Below are positions 34,836 to 47,851 of a stretch of DNA of 64,000 nt, in pieces. Location: the NCBI GenBank assembly GCA_027886175.1, contig JAJNNQ010000075.1, positions 4,629,001 to 4,693,000 on the forward strand, given 5' to 3'. Source of the stretch: Phylloscopus collybita (lineage: Eukaryota; Chordata; Aves; Passeriformes; Phylloscopidae). The number at the start of each line of letters is the position of its first letter. The stretch's first letter is position 1. The position numbers were made by a program, and so were the translations under genes. The notes beneath the pieces are model-generated. The model worked only from the letters and a program-made list of their open reading frames with translations, did no database searches and was not told the DNA's origin.

Positions 34836-37800
34836 GCCCAAGAAGTAGCCAGAACCACAGGGAGCAGGGCTGCAAGTGTCTGCAATTCCAGTTACCATCA
34901 AAGTAGAATAACCTATGAAATTAAAACCTTCCCAGAGAGGAGAACACCTGGAAGGAAATTCATGTGGCTCCTTTGTTTGCCTGCTGCGCTGCAGTGGCTG
35001 CATGAGCAGGAATTCTTGTTTCTCACTTTGGCTGTGGCAGCTTTGTTTCCTTGATTTTTTTATGGGTATGAGACAGTGCTGGAAAGCTGGATCAGAGATG
35101 CTGGACTTTACTAACAGCTGCAGTCTGTGTGGTTGTTGTTGTGCATGTGCTGTGGTATCCCTTAAAAGGTTGAGGCTGACATCCTAAATGTTGATGGAGC
35201 AAAGTGTCTCACCTTTGAAAAGACTGAGATGACAAGATTTAAATCACCCCCTTATTACAGTCTTGCTCTCTGGCTGTGCCAGTGCCAAACGCATGTCAGA
35301 CCACGCTGCTGCCAAGTACTGTTTGTAGGGCATTGATGTGAGGTCTGAGGCATTTGTCAGAGAGAAAATCCTGTGCTTTTCCAGAAGGACAGGAGAGGCT
35401 CTGGCCTTGCTTCTCCAGGTCATCACCTTGGTTATATCACCAAGTTAAAGCCAAAAGGATGCTTGTATTAGCATATATAGCATGTCAAGCATATCATTAG
35501 TGGTAAACCCCAAGATAATAACAGCTGTGGATAAAAACCTAATTCATGTTGACACGAGGACCTGTGTGACATTTAAACCCAGGAGACTCAGTGTGATGGT
35601 TCAAGCAGCTGCCTGGCATGTTCTGCCAGGCCTAAATAGCTCAGAGTGATGGAGGATGCTTTTTATATACAGAAATATACATATCCAACCAATTCATTGT
35701 GCACAGATTAAAAAAAAAAAAGAAGAAAACACCATAATGCGTCTACAGGTGGGTTTGTAAACCACTGTCAAGTGGATTTCCTGGAGAAATGGGATTCACC
35801 TATTGCTGCTCTGTATTGGATTTTATATTTCCATTGTTGACTGTCATTTTTCAGCCCTTGGAGTTCTTAATCCCTTTCACATTAGATGTAGTCTGTCATA
35901 TTTCTGCTTATAAATCTATGTCCCTTTACTGTGTGTTCATTCACTTTTGCAAATGCTTCTGTTGTTGAACTGATTGTTATACATGGTAAATATCCAATTC
36001 TATACCATCATCATCATGAAAGGGAATGCTTTAGCTTTATTTGGGAGGTTATTTAAGTGGATATCTGCTAAACCAGATAGCCTGATCCTGGAAGGGTTGT
36101 AACTCACATTTTCAAATCTCTATTGATGCAAGAGGGGCAGGGGCAGGAGAGGAGTGAGGGCAGCAGGAGCAGCTGGAGAGCATTTTTGAGGATGATTCAA
36201 GCAAAACGGGGTTTCAGTAACTCGATCAAAGTCAGAGAATTCGTGTCTGACAAGGGAGGTTCTATAGAGCATGAGGTCTGCATTCCTGGGGCACAGCCAT
36301 CCACATCACGAGCCAGCCCTCCTTAATGCCTCCATGCAAAATTTAACTGGGAGGCTTTCAAAAACTTATGCCTTTGTCTTGCAAAGTACCGAGCATTATG
36401 CAATGGTGCTGAGACACCCTTCCAGCATCCCAAAGGCCAAGAGTAGGGAAAAGGCTCTGTAGGAAGCAAGGTGCTTGGAAATGTGATGACTTTAGGGGGA
36501 ATAAGACACAAATCTGTCAAACTTTGAGTGGTATGGAGATACTAGTGGGAAATTATTTTTTGCTCTTTCTTCTGTTGTAAAACTGAAGGGAAGCAAGCCA
36601 AGATACCTGACAGCAAGTTTAAAAAGAACAAAATGAAGTTGCTTTTCATCCAGTAGGTATCGAAACACCTCTTTGCAGACTGTTCTGGAGGTTAAAATGT
36701 TGTGTGTTTGAAAGAGTGCATATGAATTAGTTAGAGAGAGACACCTGTAAACCTCTAGTGAGCACAAAAACATGCTTTGCTTCAGGATGTCAGTGGAGGT
36801 CTGCAAACTGTGATTGGTGACACAAGGATGGAAAGTTTGAGAAATCTCCCACAAGGAAAGCTGAGGCAGATGGGCCAGGAGCTTTCTGCACCTTTGTCTT
36901 GACTGCTGGTAGCTGTTCTTAGACTTCTGTACAACCCTTGAATATTCCTAACACCTTTGTTGCCCAGAAAGGGACAGAAATTTCCACAGTGTGTTCAGGG
37001 TTTAGGCCAGCACTATTCACACCTGTTGAGGAAGAGTATGAAGCATAAAAAAAATTGTCATGAAACAAGAGGATCAAGTGATCACTACCATGATTTTTCC
37101 ACAGGAAACCAATTAGTCAGAGGTAAAAAAAACTCCAATCATGAACACCCATCTTTTGCAGATGAATGAAGGTTTCAGTATGTTTTGCGCTGGGACTTCC
37201 CTCACTGATGAGTTTCCAAGAGTATCCAATCTTTCCTTTGGTGCTTTATCTGTTTCCCTTCATGCTAATAATCACACAGGCAGCAATGAATATGAGAAAC
37301 AACTTTAGTAGATTAAGTCTATATTCTCCTAGCAAATTTTTTTTTTCATAGTAATGACTCTGATGAAAATGCAGAAGGATTATTATAGTATTTCTAAAGG
37401 AGAATAAAATCTCTGAAGTGGCTTGGCTTATTAGAGATGCAGTGACTGCAAGGCCAAGCATAGAAAAGAAAAGCAAGCAGATCAGACTTTGGGCTAGACT
37501 GTAGGACATCCAGACTTGGAACTTGGCTCTAATGACTTGAGCAAAGCAGGTGGTCTTTGTTCCTCTAAAATAGAGCTGAAGAGCCTCTTTCTCTCCAGGT
37601 CTGTATATCTTGCCTGCGAAATCCTTCAAACAAAGGCTTTGCTTCCCCTTCCCTTCTCTTCCAATTTGTGGTTATTGCCATGCTTAGGGCTTCTGGAAAA
37701 GCTGTGGAAATCTGCTCTGTTAGATACAGTGTCTCCTTACAGAGCCCTGTGCTCTGTCTGCCCCGAGGCAGCTGAACATACCAAAGGCCTGACCTGAGAG

Positions 37801-39343
37801 CCCTGTTGCTTTTTTACCCCTGTGCTGTGCTGTCAGCAGGACTTACCAAATTAGCACAAGCACTGTGCCTTTAGATTAGGGCTGGCCAGCATCCAGCAAC
37901 TTGGGACACAAGAAAATGAGTGCAGTTCTGCCTGCGAAAAGTGCTGCAGGCATATCTGGAGTCCGGTGCTACAGGCTGGTTCAGTGGAGAAAGAGAACTT
38001 TCATCTGTGTATTTTTAAAGGGATGCATTCTGGGACCAGGAGGATGATATGTGTGATTTGCTGGCAGGTAAGGCTCAGGCTGGCAATGATATTTTAGACC
38101 TGAGGGCCAGAGGTGAAAGCTTGAAAACAGCTTCAGTACAAAGGAGGAGGAGCAACCAGCTTGAACTTCTAATAGCAGGATCTGTTCTCTGAGCTCTTCA
38201 GTGATGTGGGACCTAAGCTTACATGAACCAAGAAATAGTCCTTATTCCTGCAACTTCCAAATAAAACTAATTATCCCTTCAAAAGATATGTGTGTCCTTT
38301 TCTTTGCTGAAATGGTGAGCCCAGTGCAGGGAAGATGCTGCAGTGAAAGGTTTACAGACCTCCAGGTTACAGACCTTGCCTGGGCTGCTGCGGTGTTCAG
38401 ATAGTGTCACCAAGTCCCCAAACTCACAAATGCCACCAAGTTTACCCAGGACTGGTGAGCTGAAGGGTTTCCCCAGAGAGACTAAGGGAGGAGCAGGCTG
38501 CAGGAGCCTTGGTGCGTCAGCATCCATGCTAGCTCCTTCAGTGAGCACATCTTGACAGTAACAAAATGGGAAAACATCTCCAAGTTTAGAGATAATATTG
38601 AGTTGAAATTTGAAGACAAAACAAAACCCCAATGCCCTGTCCCTGATGTTCCTTGGAGACAGTGGCTATGGAAACGTTGCTTCCTCAAGGTTGGGTTCTC
38701 ATGTTCTTAGTGTTCAGGTCTTCTTATTTTATTGCAGAATAAAAGGTAATGCGAGTAAAATTGACCCGGTAATGCAAAGTGAAAGCACAATCTGCAGGGC
38801 TTTTATATATATATGTTTTGGGTTTGTTTTTGGTCTGGAACTATTCTTTGGCTCAGGAATTATTCTTAGCTACTGAATGCTGGCTAAGAGCACTTAACCT
38901 CTCAGTCCAGCACTTAAACATCTGTATAATAATACCTCATCCACCTCATAAGGCTGTCATGCAGTTCCTGGAATTGTTCATATCTGTTATTTCTTCTCAG
39001 AATCCTCATATTAAAAAAAGGATCTAGTAATGAGTTCTAGTAATGTCACTATCTGCCTTATTTGATATGTTCTGAATCCTCTTGTGACCAGTTTTGGTCT
39101 GCATGCTGAGTATTTTTGTGTCCCCTTAAATGTAGTTAAAGTACATTCTGCAAAGCTAAATAACCATGGTTTGATGGAGTTCTTTTTCTTAGCCATAATT
39201 AGAGGATTTTAGATAAATTCTGTGGGTTTCTGTGACCCAGAATAACAGCTGCAGATTGCAATAAACAACTCGAAGTCAACTCACATACTTATTGTGATTG
39301 TGACAGCTTAATTCTCAGCAGTGTAAGAGTGCTAGCAACTTGG

Positions 39344-39352
39344 TTCCTTTTT

Positions 39353-39388
<36 letters not shown>

Positions 39389-39407
39389 CTTTTTTTTTTT
39401 TTCCCTT
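39344..39407. repeat. 64-nt pyrimidine-only tract, almost all T
   Basis: Runs of T are broken only by single C at three places and CC/CCC at the ends. It could be the reverse complement of an old poly-A tail, but no retroposed gene is recognisable beside it. Confidence 0.95.
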
Positions 39408-40556
39408 ACATAAACTTAGAAAACATGTATTTCTTTTCAGCATTGTCCCCTGGCTGGCAGGTACATTGCTGGTATGCAATGACATCTACTGGCAGCCAGA
39501 AGTTTGCAAAGTCTCTAGCACTTGTTTCTTTAGAGGATTTCTCTGCCAAGATCCACTGGCAATGAGGAAAGGAAGCATATGAGAGAGATTTGCCAGCTCC
39601 ATGTTTCTTCTGAAAACAAATTGGGGAGGTGGGAAAAACCAGATTGTCTTGATTATGTAATTGATAAGTCTTGTTGGAATGCAGGATGCTCCTGAGAGTG
39701 ATATAGTAGTGGATAGGTATGGATTATCTGCCTGTTAGGTAGGAAATAAAACAGCTTTCCCAGCAGTCTGGAGTGCACCCTCTGAAGTGCAGCTCAAAGC
39801 CTACAGTCACAGACAGCTGAAGCATTACACAAAGTTGATGTCACTGGTCCATCAAAGGTATCCCAAGCATGCCCTGCCCTTCTCCCTGCTGGTTAATCTC
39901 TCTAGTTAAGCAGGTGGGTTTTCCCCTTTCCACTGACCAAAGCTGTTGCTGGGCTGTTCTTGGCTTTGTGATGGCTGAGAAGGTGCAGGTGCCTTGTTCA
40001 TGGGTTCCCTGAAGGGGCAGGTAAGGGCAGCACTGGATTTTATGCTGTTTTTAACTTGCCCAAGTGCAACACCTTTAATTTCCTGTTCTGGGTCTCTCAC
40101 CCTTTTTCTTAAGCACTACCTTGACATTTTGTGCCTCCCAAAGCCCACAAGGCCTTCTGTCTCTGTCATTGACAGGAAGATTGTGTTTTGGGTCTCAGAC
40201 CCTGCTGAGTAATAAATGTACATATAGTACTAAGTGCCAGATGAGGAAAATGTGAGGTTTTGTCATGACAAAAGTTAGTTTTCCTGCTGAAGTGGTGTGT
40301 GGACCCTTAGTGGTTGTTATGTCGAGGGTATCTGATACATTTGGTATTGGCAGTAGGTTTGGGTCTCTAGAGACTGCTTTATTTTTATTTTTTTTTTCTC
40401 TGTCCTTGTCACTGGCTCCAAAGAAGATCTTGACCAGAGCTTTTCCCTTTCCTGTACCTCAGTGTCCAAGTAAAATGGGAAGAAGGATCATGACCCTTGT
40501 CATAACCTCTGAGATGGAAAAACTTAGGGAGCAGCACCACTTCATTAAGAAATAGC

Positions 40557-40622
40557 ATAAAATCATAGAATAGTTTGGGTTGGAAGGGACTTTAAAGATC
40601 ATCTAGTTCCAATCCCTTGTGT
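40557..40622 (-). mobile_element. CR1 LINE extreme 3' end, antisense
   Basis: CATAAAATCATAGAATAG is the antisense octamer tail. GTTTGGGTTGGAAGGGACTT and AAAGATCATCTAGTTCCAAT follow. Only about 65 bases are recognisable, a severely 5'-truncated insertion that looks relatively young from its good match. Confidence 0.93.
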
Positions 40623-42882
40623 CTGACTGGATCAAAGAGATTTATAGCTTTGGCAAAGACTTGACTGAGCAGCCTCAGGTGTGTTTGGCAATGAAGAGCA
40701 GTGCATCACTCCAAGTTACAAGTAGGTGGTGATAAAACTTTAGCCAGATGTTCTCTTCAGTTTGGGTGTGACATTTAAAGAGAGGTGTGGAGAGATGTTG
40801 CTCTTGCAAAGAGCAATGAGAAGAATGATCTGTGATTTGGCAAATTAACCCAGCAGGCAGAGATTTAAAGGAAGGGACTATTCGAGGAGGAGAGGAATCA
40901 TGGACTAGACAATGCAGTTAATCCTGAGGAAAAGCTTTGTACACATTTCAGGGAGGCACCAGGAGATAGATTAGGAGGTGAATGTGGAATATCAGTAGCA
41001 GAAGATGTTTAAGAGCAGATCAACACCAGAGTTTGGAGTGCTCTGACACATTACTCCTCTGCCCTAATGGGCTCTTTTTGGAGCTACTGAAATTGTTGAG
41101 GGGTATGTGGAGATCTGAAGCATCAGAAATTTCCCAGAAGCAGAGAAAATGGAATTTATAGATTATTCTTGCAAGAAAAAGTATCAACCAGTATGTATCA
41201 GATCATCCACAAGATCAGAACCATTTTCTTTTTATAGATTTAAGGACTTTAATTCATCAATGCCATGATACACAACTGGAATATTTTTCTGTTTCAATGA
41301 ACACTTCCCTCTGGTACTTGACAAGCTGTTTGTCTGGTCCTGAGTAATGTCAGGTGCTGGCAAGGAGCATCAACTTGTGCTTCAAGGCAAAAAGGTTTCT
41401 GGAACAGAGTTATGTTTTTCATAGTTCAAGGTTTCTAAGAAATGTGTCTTTAATTGAAGACCCTCTTGTCCCAACCATGCAAACAAGAAAAAATGAACTT
41501 TTGGGATCTATTAGTCCTACTTCTGCAAAGCCAACTCATTGTAGTCCAGTATACCTGCTTGTCAAGTTATTCCTCTGTGCAGTGGGATTATAGTACTGAT
41601 TGTTTCCAATTATATTTTACCTCCTATTCATTATGTTCAATCATAAATAGCTCTGCAAACTCTTGACTGTTTCTTAATTTGAACATTTCAGCAATCAATT
41701 GAGCGACTCTAGCTGTTGAACAGGAGTATTTCAAACAGCAGAGCTCCCTCTTGTACTCCCCTGTGCTCTCTCTGCTGCAGAGGTGCTTTCTTTAGCTACA
41801 CTCTCCATTTGGCTCAGCCTGGGCTGGAGATGAAGCAGAAGTTCAGGAGTTGTCAGGGGGGTCTGACCAGCCCAGTCTCTCAGCAATTACCTGCTTAGGG
41901 AGTGAAGGAGGGTTGTGGTGGGGAAGCAGATAATATGAAGCTGATGGACAGGATTCCAGGCACCAGTGACAACTTTGAAGTCTTGAGGATGTTTCTGTGT
42001 TATTCTGAACTCTACATTGACTTTGAGTAATGTAGACCTGTGCCACATGAGTGAGCTCTGATGCGTCTTTTCTTCTTATAGGTGACCAAGTGTCAAATTA
42101 GCTAAAACCCAGCTGTTGCTTTACCTGTTTTTATGAAAATTTGGAGTATTGGGTTCCTTGAGAGAAAGATATCTGTTGGAATCTCTGAAAAATGGGTATC
42201 TGCTCTCTCCATAAGAACTGTGATCATGAAGTGGAGGGTCAGAAGGACCCTTCTGGTCTCATGGGAGGGTCCATGACATTCATGATAAGATTCAAGGATT
42301 TAGAGAGCTTTTGAAAATGAGTATCTCCTGGGAAAGTACGTTTTGGGAACAAATGAATTCCATGTAATGGATTAAATAAAATCTTTGATATGTTTGAAAT
42401 ATAAAACCTGCCAATAGTTATCATTTAAACCATTTTTTACACTGGGCTGGATTTCCTGATAGTCCTGAAGAATCTATGACTTCTACTGACCCCTGTGTAC
42501 CATGTCCACATTACCATTCTGTTTATTAAATCAGAATATAATACAGAGACCCAGAAGAGAAGATTTCCTTAATTTCTTTCTTCTTCTTTACTGCAGCAAA
42601 GTCCAAGTTGAGACAAATGTCTTATTTTATGGTGAAGCAGAAGATTAGGCCAGCTTTGGTGTCAAGTTTGCCAAGATATTAATAGGGCTTTAGAATCATT
42701 AAGCTAAAAGAATCCTGCATCTGGGCACTGGAGAATGGCAGTCATTTGTGCTGCCTGTCTGGTCAGCAGCATTTGAAAATGGAGCTAGGTGACACATACC
42801 CACTGCAGCTCTGCCTCTCAGTTGATCTGCAGATCATCCCTGGCTTTTAATAAAACCCTGGTCTTTGCCCTGCCTCTCTAAG

Positions 42883-43042
42883 AAAAAAACCACAAAAAAA
42901 CCCCACAAAAAAACCCAAAAAAACAACAACAAAAAAAACAACCAAAAAACCAAAAAAACCCCACAAACAAACAAAAAACAAAAACAAAACAACAACAACA
43001 ACAAAAAAAACCCACAAAAACAAAAACAAAACAAAACAAAAA
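42883..43042. repeat. 160-nt tract of only A and C on the + strand
   Basis: No G and no T occurs in these 160 bases. The pattern is CAAA, CAAAA and CAACAA units with interspersed CCC and CCCC runs (42901-42904, 42914-42916, 42959-42962, 43011-43013). It is an impure (CA3-7)n low-complexity array. Frames on the - strand across it code only Phe/Val/Leu/Cys-type runs and are not genes. Confidence 0.97.
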
Positions 43043-44752
43043 TCCACCTCAAAATTCAAAGTATATTTCAATGAAATATTTATTATGACATTGGTCGGTT
43101 CCCTTGAATGGAGAAGTCCTGAAAAGAAAGATACTGCATTCTTCCAGACCATGAGATCTCTTGGAAGTGTTTGGAGACATTTGACCTGAAGACCTCATTC
43201 AATCTCTTCTGTCCTCCCACTTCATGTGACTCATCAAACACCCATAACAATTCAGTGTGTAACCATGGATCAGCAGTAGGACAGCTACCCATTATCTTCT
43301 CATTTCTTCTTCATGAACATCAAGCTGCCAAGTTAGATAAAGGCCAAAGAGCCAAGAGAAATAATAGGTTTATGGTTAAGGTACTGGCCTGGATCACAGG
43401 AAATCTGGAGTGAGTTTCTGTCTTTGCTCCAGACTGTGGGAACTTTTGTCTGTCCTCTGCTTTGTTGTACCTCTGACTGATCACCCTCATGAGGCAACAG
43501 CAATATTACAGTTGCTGTAACCCCCTTCTCATTTCACAGGGATGCTGTGAAGTTAATTAACAAAGGAGAGAGAGGGGTGTTAATGGTGAAGTGCCACCAC
43601 TCCACCGTTCAATTTTACTTCTGTTTCCATTTCATCCTGCCCAATTGTTCTGTTTCTTTTCAGATCTTGCTATTTGTCTCCTACTTTGGCTCTAGACCCC
43701 CCAGTTTGTGCAGCTGCCAACGTGCTGAGTGTGTGATTCATGGGGTTATGCTTGGCAGATTTTCTGCAGGTCTCCCAATGACACCTCCATTGACATTTTG
43801 TGACAGGGTTAGAAATTTTAATTTCATACCAGCATTAGAAAAGTGGCACTTTTGTGTGAAATGTAGACCAGTTTGGAAGATAAAATAAATAATATGTATG
43901 GAATTGACCTTAGAATGATCTGTCTTCTGTTGTCTGGTCTGTATGCTAAAGGAAGAGACCAGTGATTTATTTGAATTTGACAGGCAAATGAGAATCTAAC
44001 CATGTGTTTTGGACTGACTTTTCTCCGGTGTTTTTAAGTTTGGTCTATTTTCATTAACATAGGCCACAACCCAGAGTTTCAAGTAAAATATGTGATTATA
44101 GGCCACAGCTGCTCTTAAGTTAGACGAAATATTTGTAAGCTTAGCAGCTGCTTGAGGAGTTGCAAATGGAGGAAAGAAAAATGTTTAAATTTGAGCATAT
44201 TACTTAAAAACATCACTGAGGAATTTTTACTTTATGTGCTTCTGATGTCTCTCTAAGATCAGGAAATACTGAATTGTTCTATCTCTACGTCTCTCTTCAC
44301 ACCTGCAGATTCCTTCCTTCTCTGTTTCAGGTCTCTTCAGAAAAAAAAATATTATGAGGTTGGATATGGCAAAATCTGTGCATTAGTTTTTCCCACTCTG
44401 ATGAAATATATAATCTAGAAATTAAGGTTATTTTTTCTGTAATTTCATTGTTACCTCCACTCAGACATAGCAGGATCTACATGGGATCTTGTACTGGTTT
44501 TGACTGGACTGGAGTTAATTTTTTTCCCAGTAGCTGGTGTGGGGCTGTGTTTTGGATTTGTGTTGATAATACAGAGATGTTTTTGTTATTGCTCAGCAGG
44601 GCCTACACAGAGCCAAGGCCTTTTCTGCTTTTTGTAATGGGCACGCTGGGGAGGAAGTTGGGAATGCAGGGGAGGTTGGGAAGAGACACAGCCAGGAGAG
44701 GTGAGCCAAACTGACCAAAGGGATATTCCAGACCAGGTGACATCATGCTCAG

Positions 44753-44760
44753 TATATAAA
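44753..44760 (+). promoter_or_regulatory. TATA box of the solo LTR
   Basis: TATATAAA lies in the expected place, about 180 bases upstream of the polyadenylation-type signal. Whether this LTR still starts transcription cannot be read from sequence. Confidence 0.6.
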
Positions 44761-44933
44761 GTGAGGAGAGGAAAGGGGAACATTTGCAGTGATGGTGTTT
44801 TTCTTCCCAAGTAGCCATTACCTGTGATGGGGCCCTGCTCTCCTGGAGATGGCTGAACACCTGCCTGCCCATGGCAAGCAGGGAGTTAATTCCTTGCTTT
44901 GTTCTGCTTCTGGGTACAGCTTTTTCTTTCCCT

Positions 44934-44939
44934 ATTAAA
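44934..44939 (+). promoter_or_regulatory. Polyadenylation-type signal of the solo LTR
   Basis: ATTAAA, the common variant signal, followed by a T-rich stretch (CTGTCTTTATCTC) within 15 bases. It is in the same direction as the host gene. Confidence 0.55.
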
Positions 44940-45854
44940 CTGTCTTTATCTCAACCCATGAGTTTTCCAGCTTTTATCCTTTTGATTCTCTCCCTGATCC
45001 CGCTGGTGTGGGAGTGGGTGAGTGGCTGCATGGGCTTTGGCTGCTGGCTGGGGTTACACCATGGCAAATGTGGATATAATTTGGTCACAGACCATAAACA
45101 TATGGTATTCCATAAACTGTGGGGTAGTGGGGCTCACTGTAACCCAAGTGAGGTGAATTTGTGCACGACCTACAACAAATTAAGGTACATGTGCATATTG
45201 TGAGTATGGAAGGATCACTAACCTGGAGCTGGAATGGTCTGGTAAATTCATGGAACGCTGGTGCACCAGGAAGACATCCTTCCTCAAATAGAGAAATGGA
45301 ATAATTCTGCTGATGTACACAAACTAAAAAAGGAACCTCTCCAGGTGTGTCTGTCCTTACCCAGATCACCTATGGGGTTTTTTTGGCTGAAGCTGAGAGG
45401 ACTATTTTTTAAAAATTATTTTATTTTTATTCTTCATCACCCCAATATTCTGTCTGCAGAAGCTGAAATTTGCCTGTGCTTTGAGGTTCCTCATGATGTG
45501 GCATTTCCTTTTGTTCAATAAGTCTGGACAAGCCACATGCCCATGTGAGCCCTCCTCTGAAGGTCCCTGGAAGAACAGAAGTTGTGGTTACATCCTTTGC
45601 TTTGTATCCATTGTGAGGCTCTGAATGCTTCGATTTAAAAGCAAATACAAAGAAATTCAAAATTCTATCCCTTTTACTGAATTCTGGTTAAACATTTTGT
45701 TTTCAGTATGGCTCAGAAAACCTTCTTCATTTTCTTGCACAATTGTTACCAATTTTTTGAGGAATGAAGGATGGACTTTTCAGAGTGACTTTTGTAGTGC
45801 TGTATCCTCAGAGCTTGCAGTATTTAATTTTTTCAGAACTTTCTAATCCCAGCT

Positions 45855-45891
45855 TATTTGTTACTGCAAATGCCGTATTTGTTACTGCAAA
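45855..45891. repeat. 16-bp direct repeat, 21-base period
   Basis: TATTTGTTACTGCAAA occurs at 45855-45870 and again at 45876-45891, separated by TGCCG. Confidence 0.9.
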
Positions 45892-46514
45892 ATACCTCAC
45901 AGATACCACTACCTGCACATTCAAGTTTTTCTCCACAAAACTACTGGCCAAAAAAGCAAAAGTACACCCCATGTAAAGTGTAAAATTACTCCAAAAAATG
46001 TAGGCTAAGCCTGAGGGAAGATGCCTTAGAAGCTATAAACAGTTTCCCTCTTTATCAGTAGCCTCTTCTTCTTTTTTCCCAAGTCTCATTTCCCAAGTCC
46101 TTGTTACCTTCCTATTCTGGTCCTGATGCTTCTCCAGAAAAGGACAGCCTTTGAATTTCAGATATTCATAAAATAGATGGGTGACAATAGGACTGCATGG
46201 CATAAACAGCTACGTGTGGTTAACATGTCACCACCGGATTCCCATTGTGTTGAAACTGGGAGCGCAGCCAATCTCTGGGAATACCGGTTTATTTTAATCC
46301 CTCTCTGTGGCACAGCTGGGTTTAGCCTTTGTGCAAAGTTTGTGATGGACTTTTGTTCCCCAGGGCTCCATACCAGATGCCAGAGCCTACCTGATCTCCC
46401 AGTGTGTTTCACCCCAGAGCATTTGCAAACAGGGTCTGCCTGGCAGTAATTCCACTGCCCTGTGCTCTCAGCCTTTGCTATTTCTTTTTCATATTTACAA
46501 AATGCTTGCAATTC

Positions 46515-46690
46515 TAAACAGTCAAGCAAATGGAACAGACTGCCCAAAGAAGTTAAGGAATCACCATCCCTGCAAGTGTTGAAAAAACATGCAGATGTGG
46601 CACGTGGTTTAGTAGTGGACTTGGTCATGCTGGGTAAATGGTTGGACTTGTCCTGGAAGATCTTTTCTGCCCTTGGTGATTCTACTGGAA
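46515..46690 (+). mobile_element. CR1-type LINE 3' fragment, sense, old
   Basis: GAACAGACTGCCCAAAGAAG, GAATCACCATCCCTGCAAGT, a CATGCAGATGTGGCACGTGG segment and ATGGTTGGACTTGTCCTGGA, then AGATCTTTTCTGCCCTTGGT and a degraded GATTCTAC tail. The order is that of the 3' end of CR1. Confidence 0.85.
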
Positions 46691-47833
46691 GTCTGCAGAA
46701 GGGGCAGAAGTAGGAGCTCTTCCCACTCTGTAGCCTCTCCAGTGGTGGTTCCCCAGGGGATGTTAAACCTATCTCTAGAGTCTAGGTTCTGTGCAATTTT
46801 CTCCATGGAGAAAAACTGGAAAAGCTGGTGTATACTCTCCTGCTCTGCCTGAATATTTCTACGAGTACTGTGCTTCAAACTTATTGGCTGCTCCTAGGAT
46901 TAATTTGTTCAGCTTTGCCAAGCAGTTGCTATTTCATGGCAGAAAAAAAAAGGCAAGAGAGGAAGCTAATTAACTTATGCAAACTCCTTTTGCTTTGCAT
47001 AGGAAAGACACAAATTGTTCTACCTGTGTGACACACTTTGCCATGGAACAGTAGTTCCTTCAAGTTATATTGACCTCTTGCAGCAAATGATTTCCTCAAA
47101 AATCATGTTTGCTATTTGATGGGTTTTCTGTGTCATTAGAGAGCCATTCAACTATTGCAGAGCTGATTTTTACCACTAGTTGCACTGCAAATTCTGGAGT
47201 GCTTCGTGAAGGTTCAGTTAGCAAGAAATGTGATTATAAAGGTAAAGACTTTAATTTGCATATACAGGACAGATACTTTTCAGATACTATCTTTTGTTTA
47301 CCTTTAAGTGCCAAATAATACACTGATAAATAAATAAGGCTGGATTTTGACACTGTCTATTGTCGAAGCTGGGAACCTTGCCATAGGAATACATCCATCT
47401 AAGTCTGCTAGACTAGACTTACAGAAAAAAAAGTCACAAATAAGATTGCATGTGATAGAATTTGGCCTGAATTTACCTACATATTTAGGTAGTCCTTATG
47501 TATATAGAATTTGGGAATGTATGCATCGATTTCTTAGCCAATCTAATGCTCTTGCAAAAGGATTTTTCTGTACTAATGAATTTTTACAAATGCAGATGGA
47601 GAAAAAGTTCCCAGTCTTTTGTCCAAATGAGAGTAGCTAGGGAGGGAAAAATAATCCCTCTAAAATTTCAATTTTTCAAAAATTTCCCTGCCGTTTATTT
47701 AAATTAAAAAAATAAAATCATGCCATTGGGAACTGCCTTGTAGTAAGTTGGCCATGCCAAACTTCAAGTTCTTATGCTTTAGAATATGGCAACAGGAGGG
47801 TTTCTCAGGAAACTGTTGCTGTGCTTAAAATAC

Positions 47834-47851
47834 TTTTTTTTTTTTTTTTTT
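47834..47851. repeat. T18 homopolymer
   Basis: Eighteen T in a row, about 270 bases upstream of the collagen exon at 48125. Nothing retroposed is recognisable next to it. Confidence 0.95.

Larger units (their letters stand above)
44490..45066 (+). mobile_element. Solo LTR of an avian endogenous retrovirus, sense
   Basis: The order of motifs matches an LTR seen many times in bird genomes as I recall it: GACTGGACTGGAGTTAATTT, GCCTACACAGAGCCAAGGCC, CCAAAGGGATATTCCA, a TATA box TATATAAA at 44753-44760, GGAGATGGCTGAACACCTGC, then ATTAAA at 44934-44939 and TTATCTCAACCCATGAGTTT. No internal gag, pol or env region lies on either side, so this is a solo LTR left after recombination. Ends are approximate because I could not identify a target site duplication. 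The family name is not established from sequence alone. Confidence 0.85.

Noticed and set aside
36002..36018. Short CAT repeat as a microsatellite
   Set aside because: Only about four units; not worth a feature.
39329..39582. Poly-Phe frames on the + strand
   Set aside because: Translation of the T-run; no gene.
39990..40030. Possible helix exon ending AAGGGGCAG|GTAAGG
   Set aside because: A good donor, but the upstream sequence is not Gly-X-Y in any frame and no acceptor fits.
42834..43152. Phe/Val/Leu-rich frames on the - strand and Lys/Asn/Gln-rich frame on the + strand
   Set aside because: They arise only from the A/C-only low-complexity tract.
44448..45203. Two open frames in and beside the solo LTR (44448-44714, 44871-45203)
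   Set aside because: They lie in LTR sequence and its 3' flank and have no retroviral protein motifs; no gag, pol or env region is present.
46158..46628. 156-codon frame on the - strand
   Set aside because: No recognisable domain; partly antisense to a CR1 fragment.
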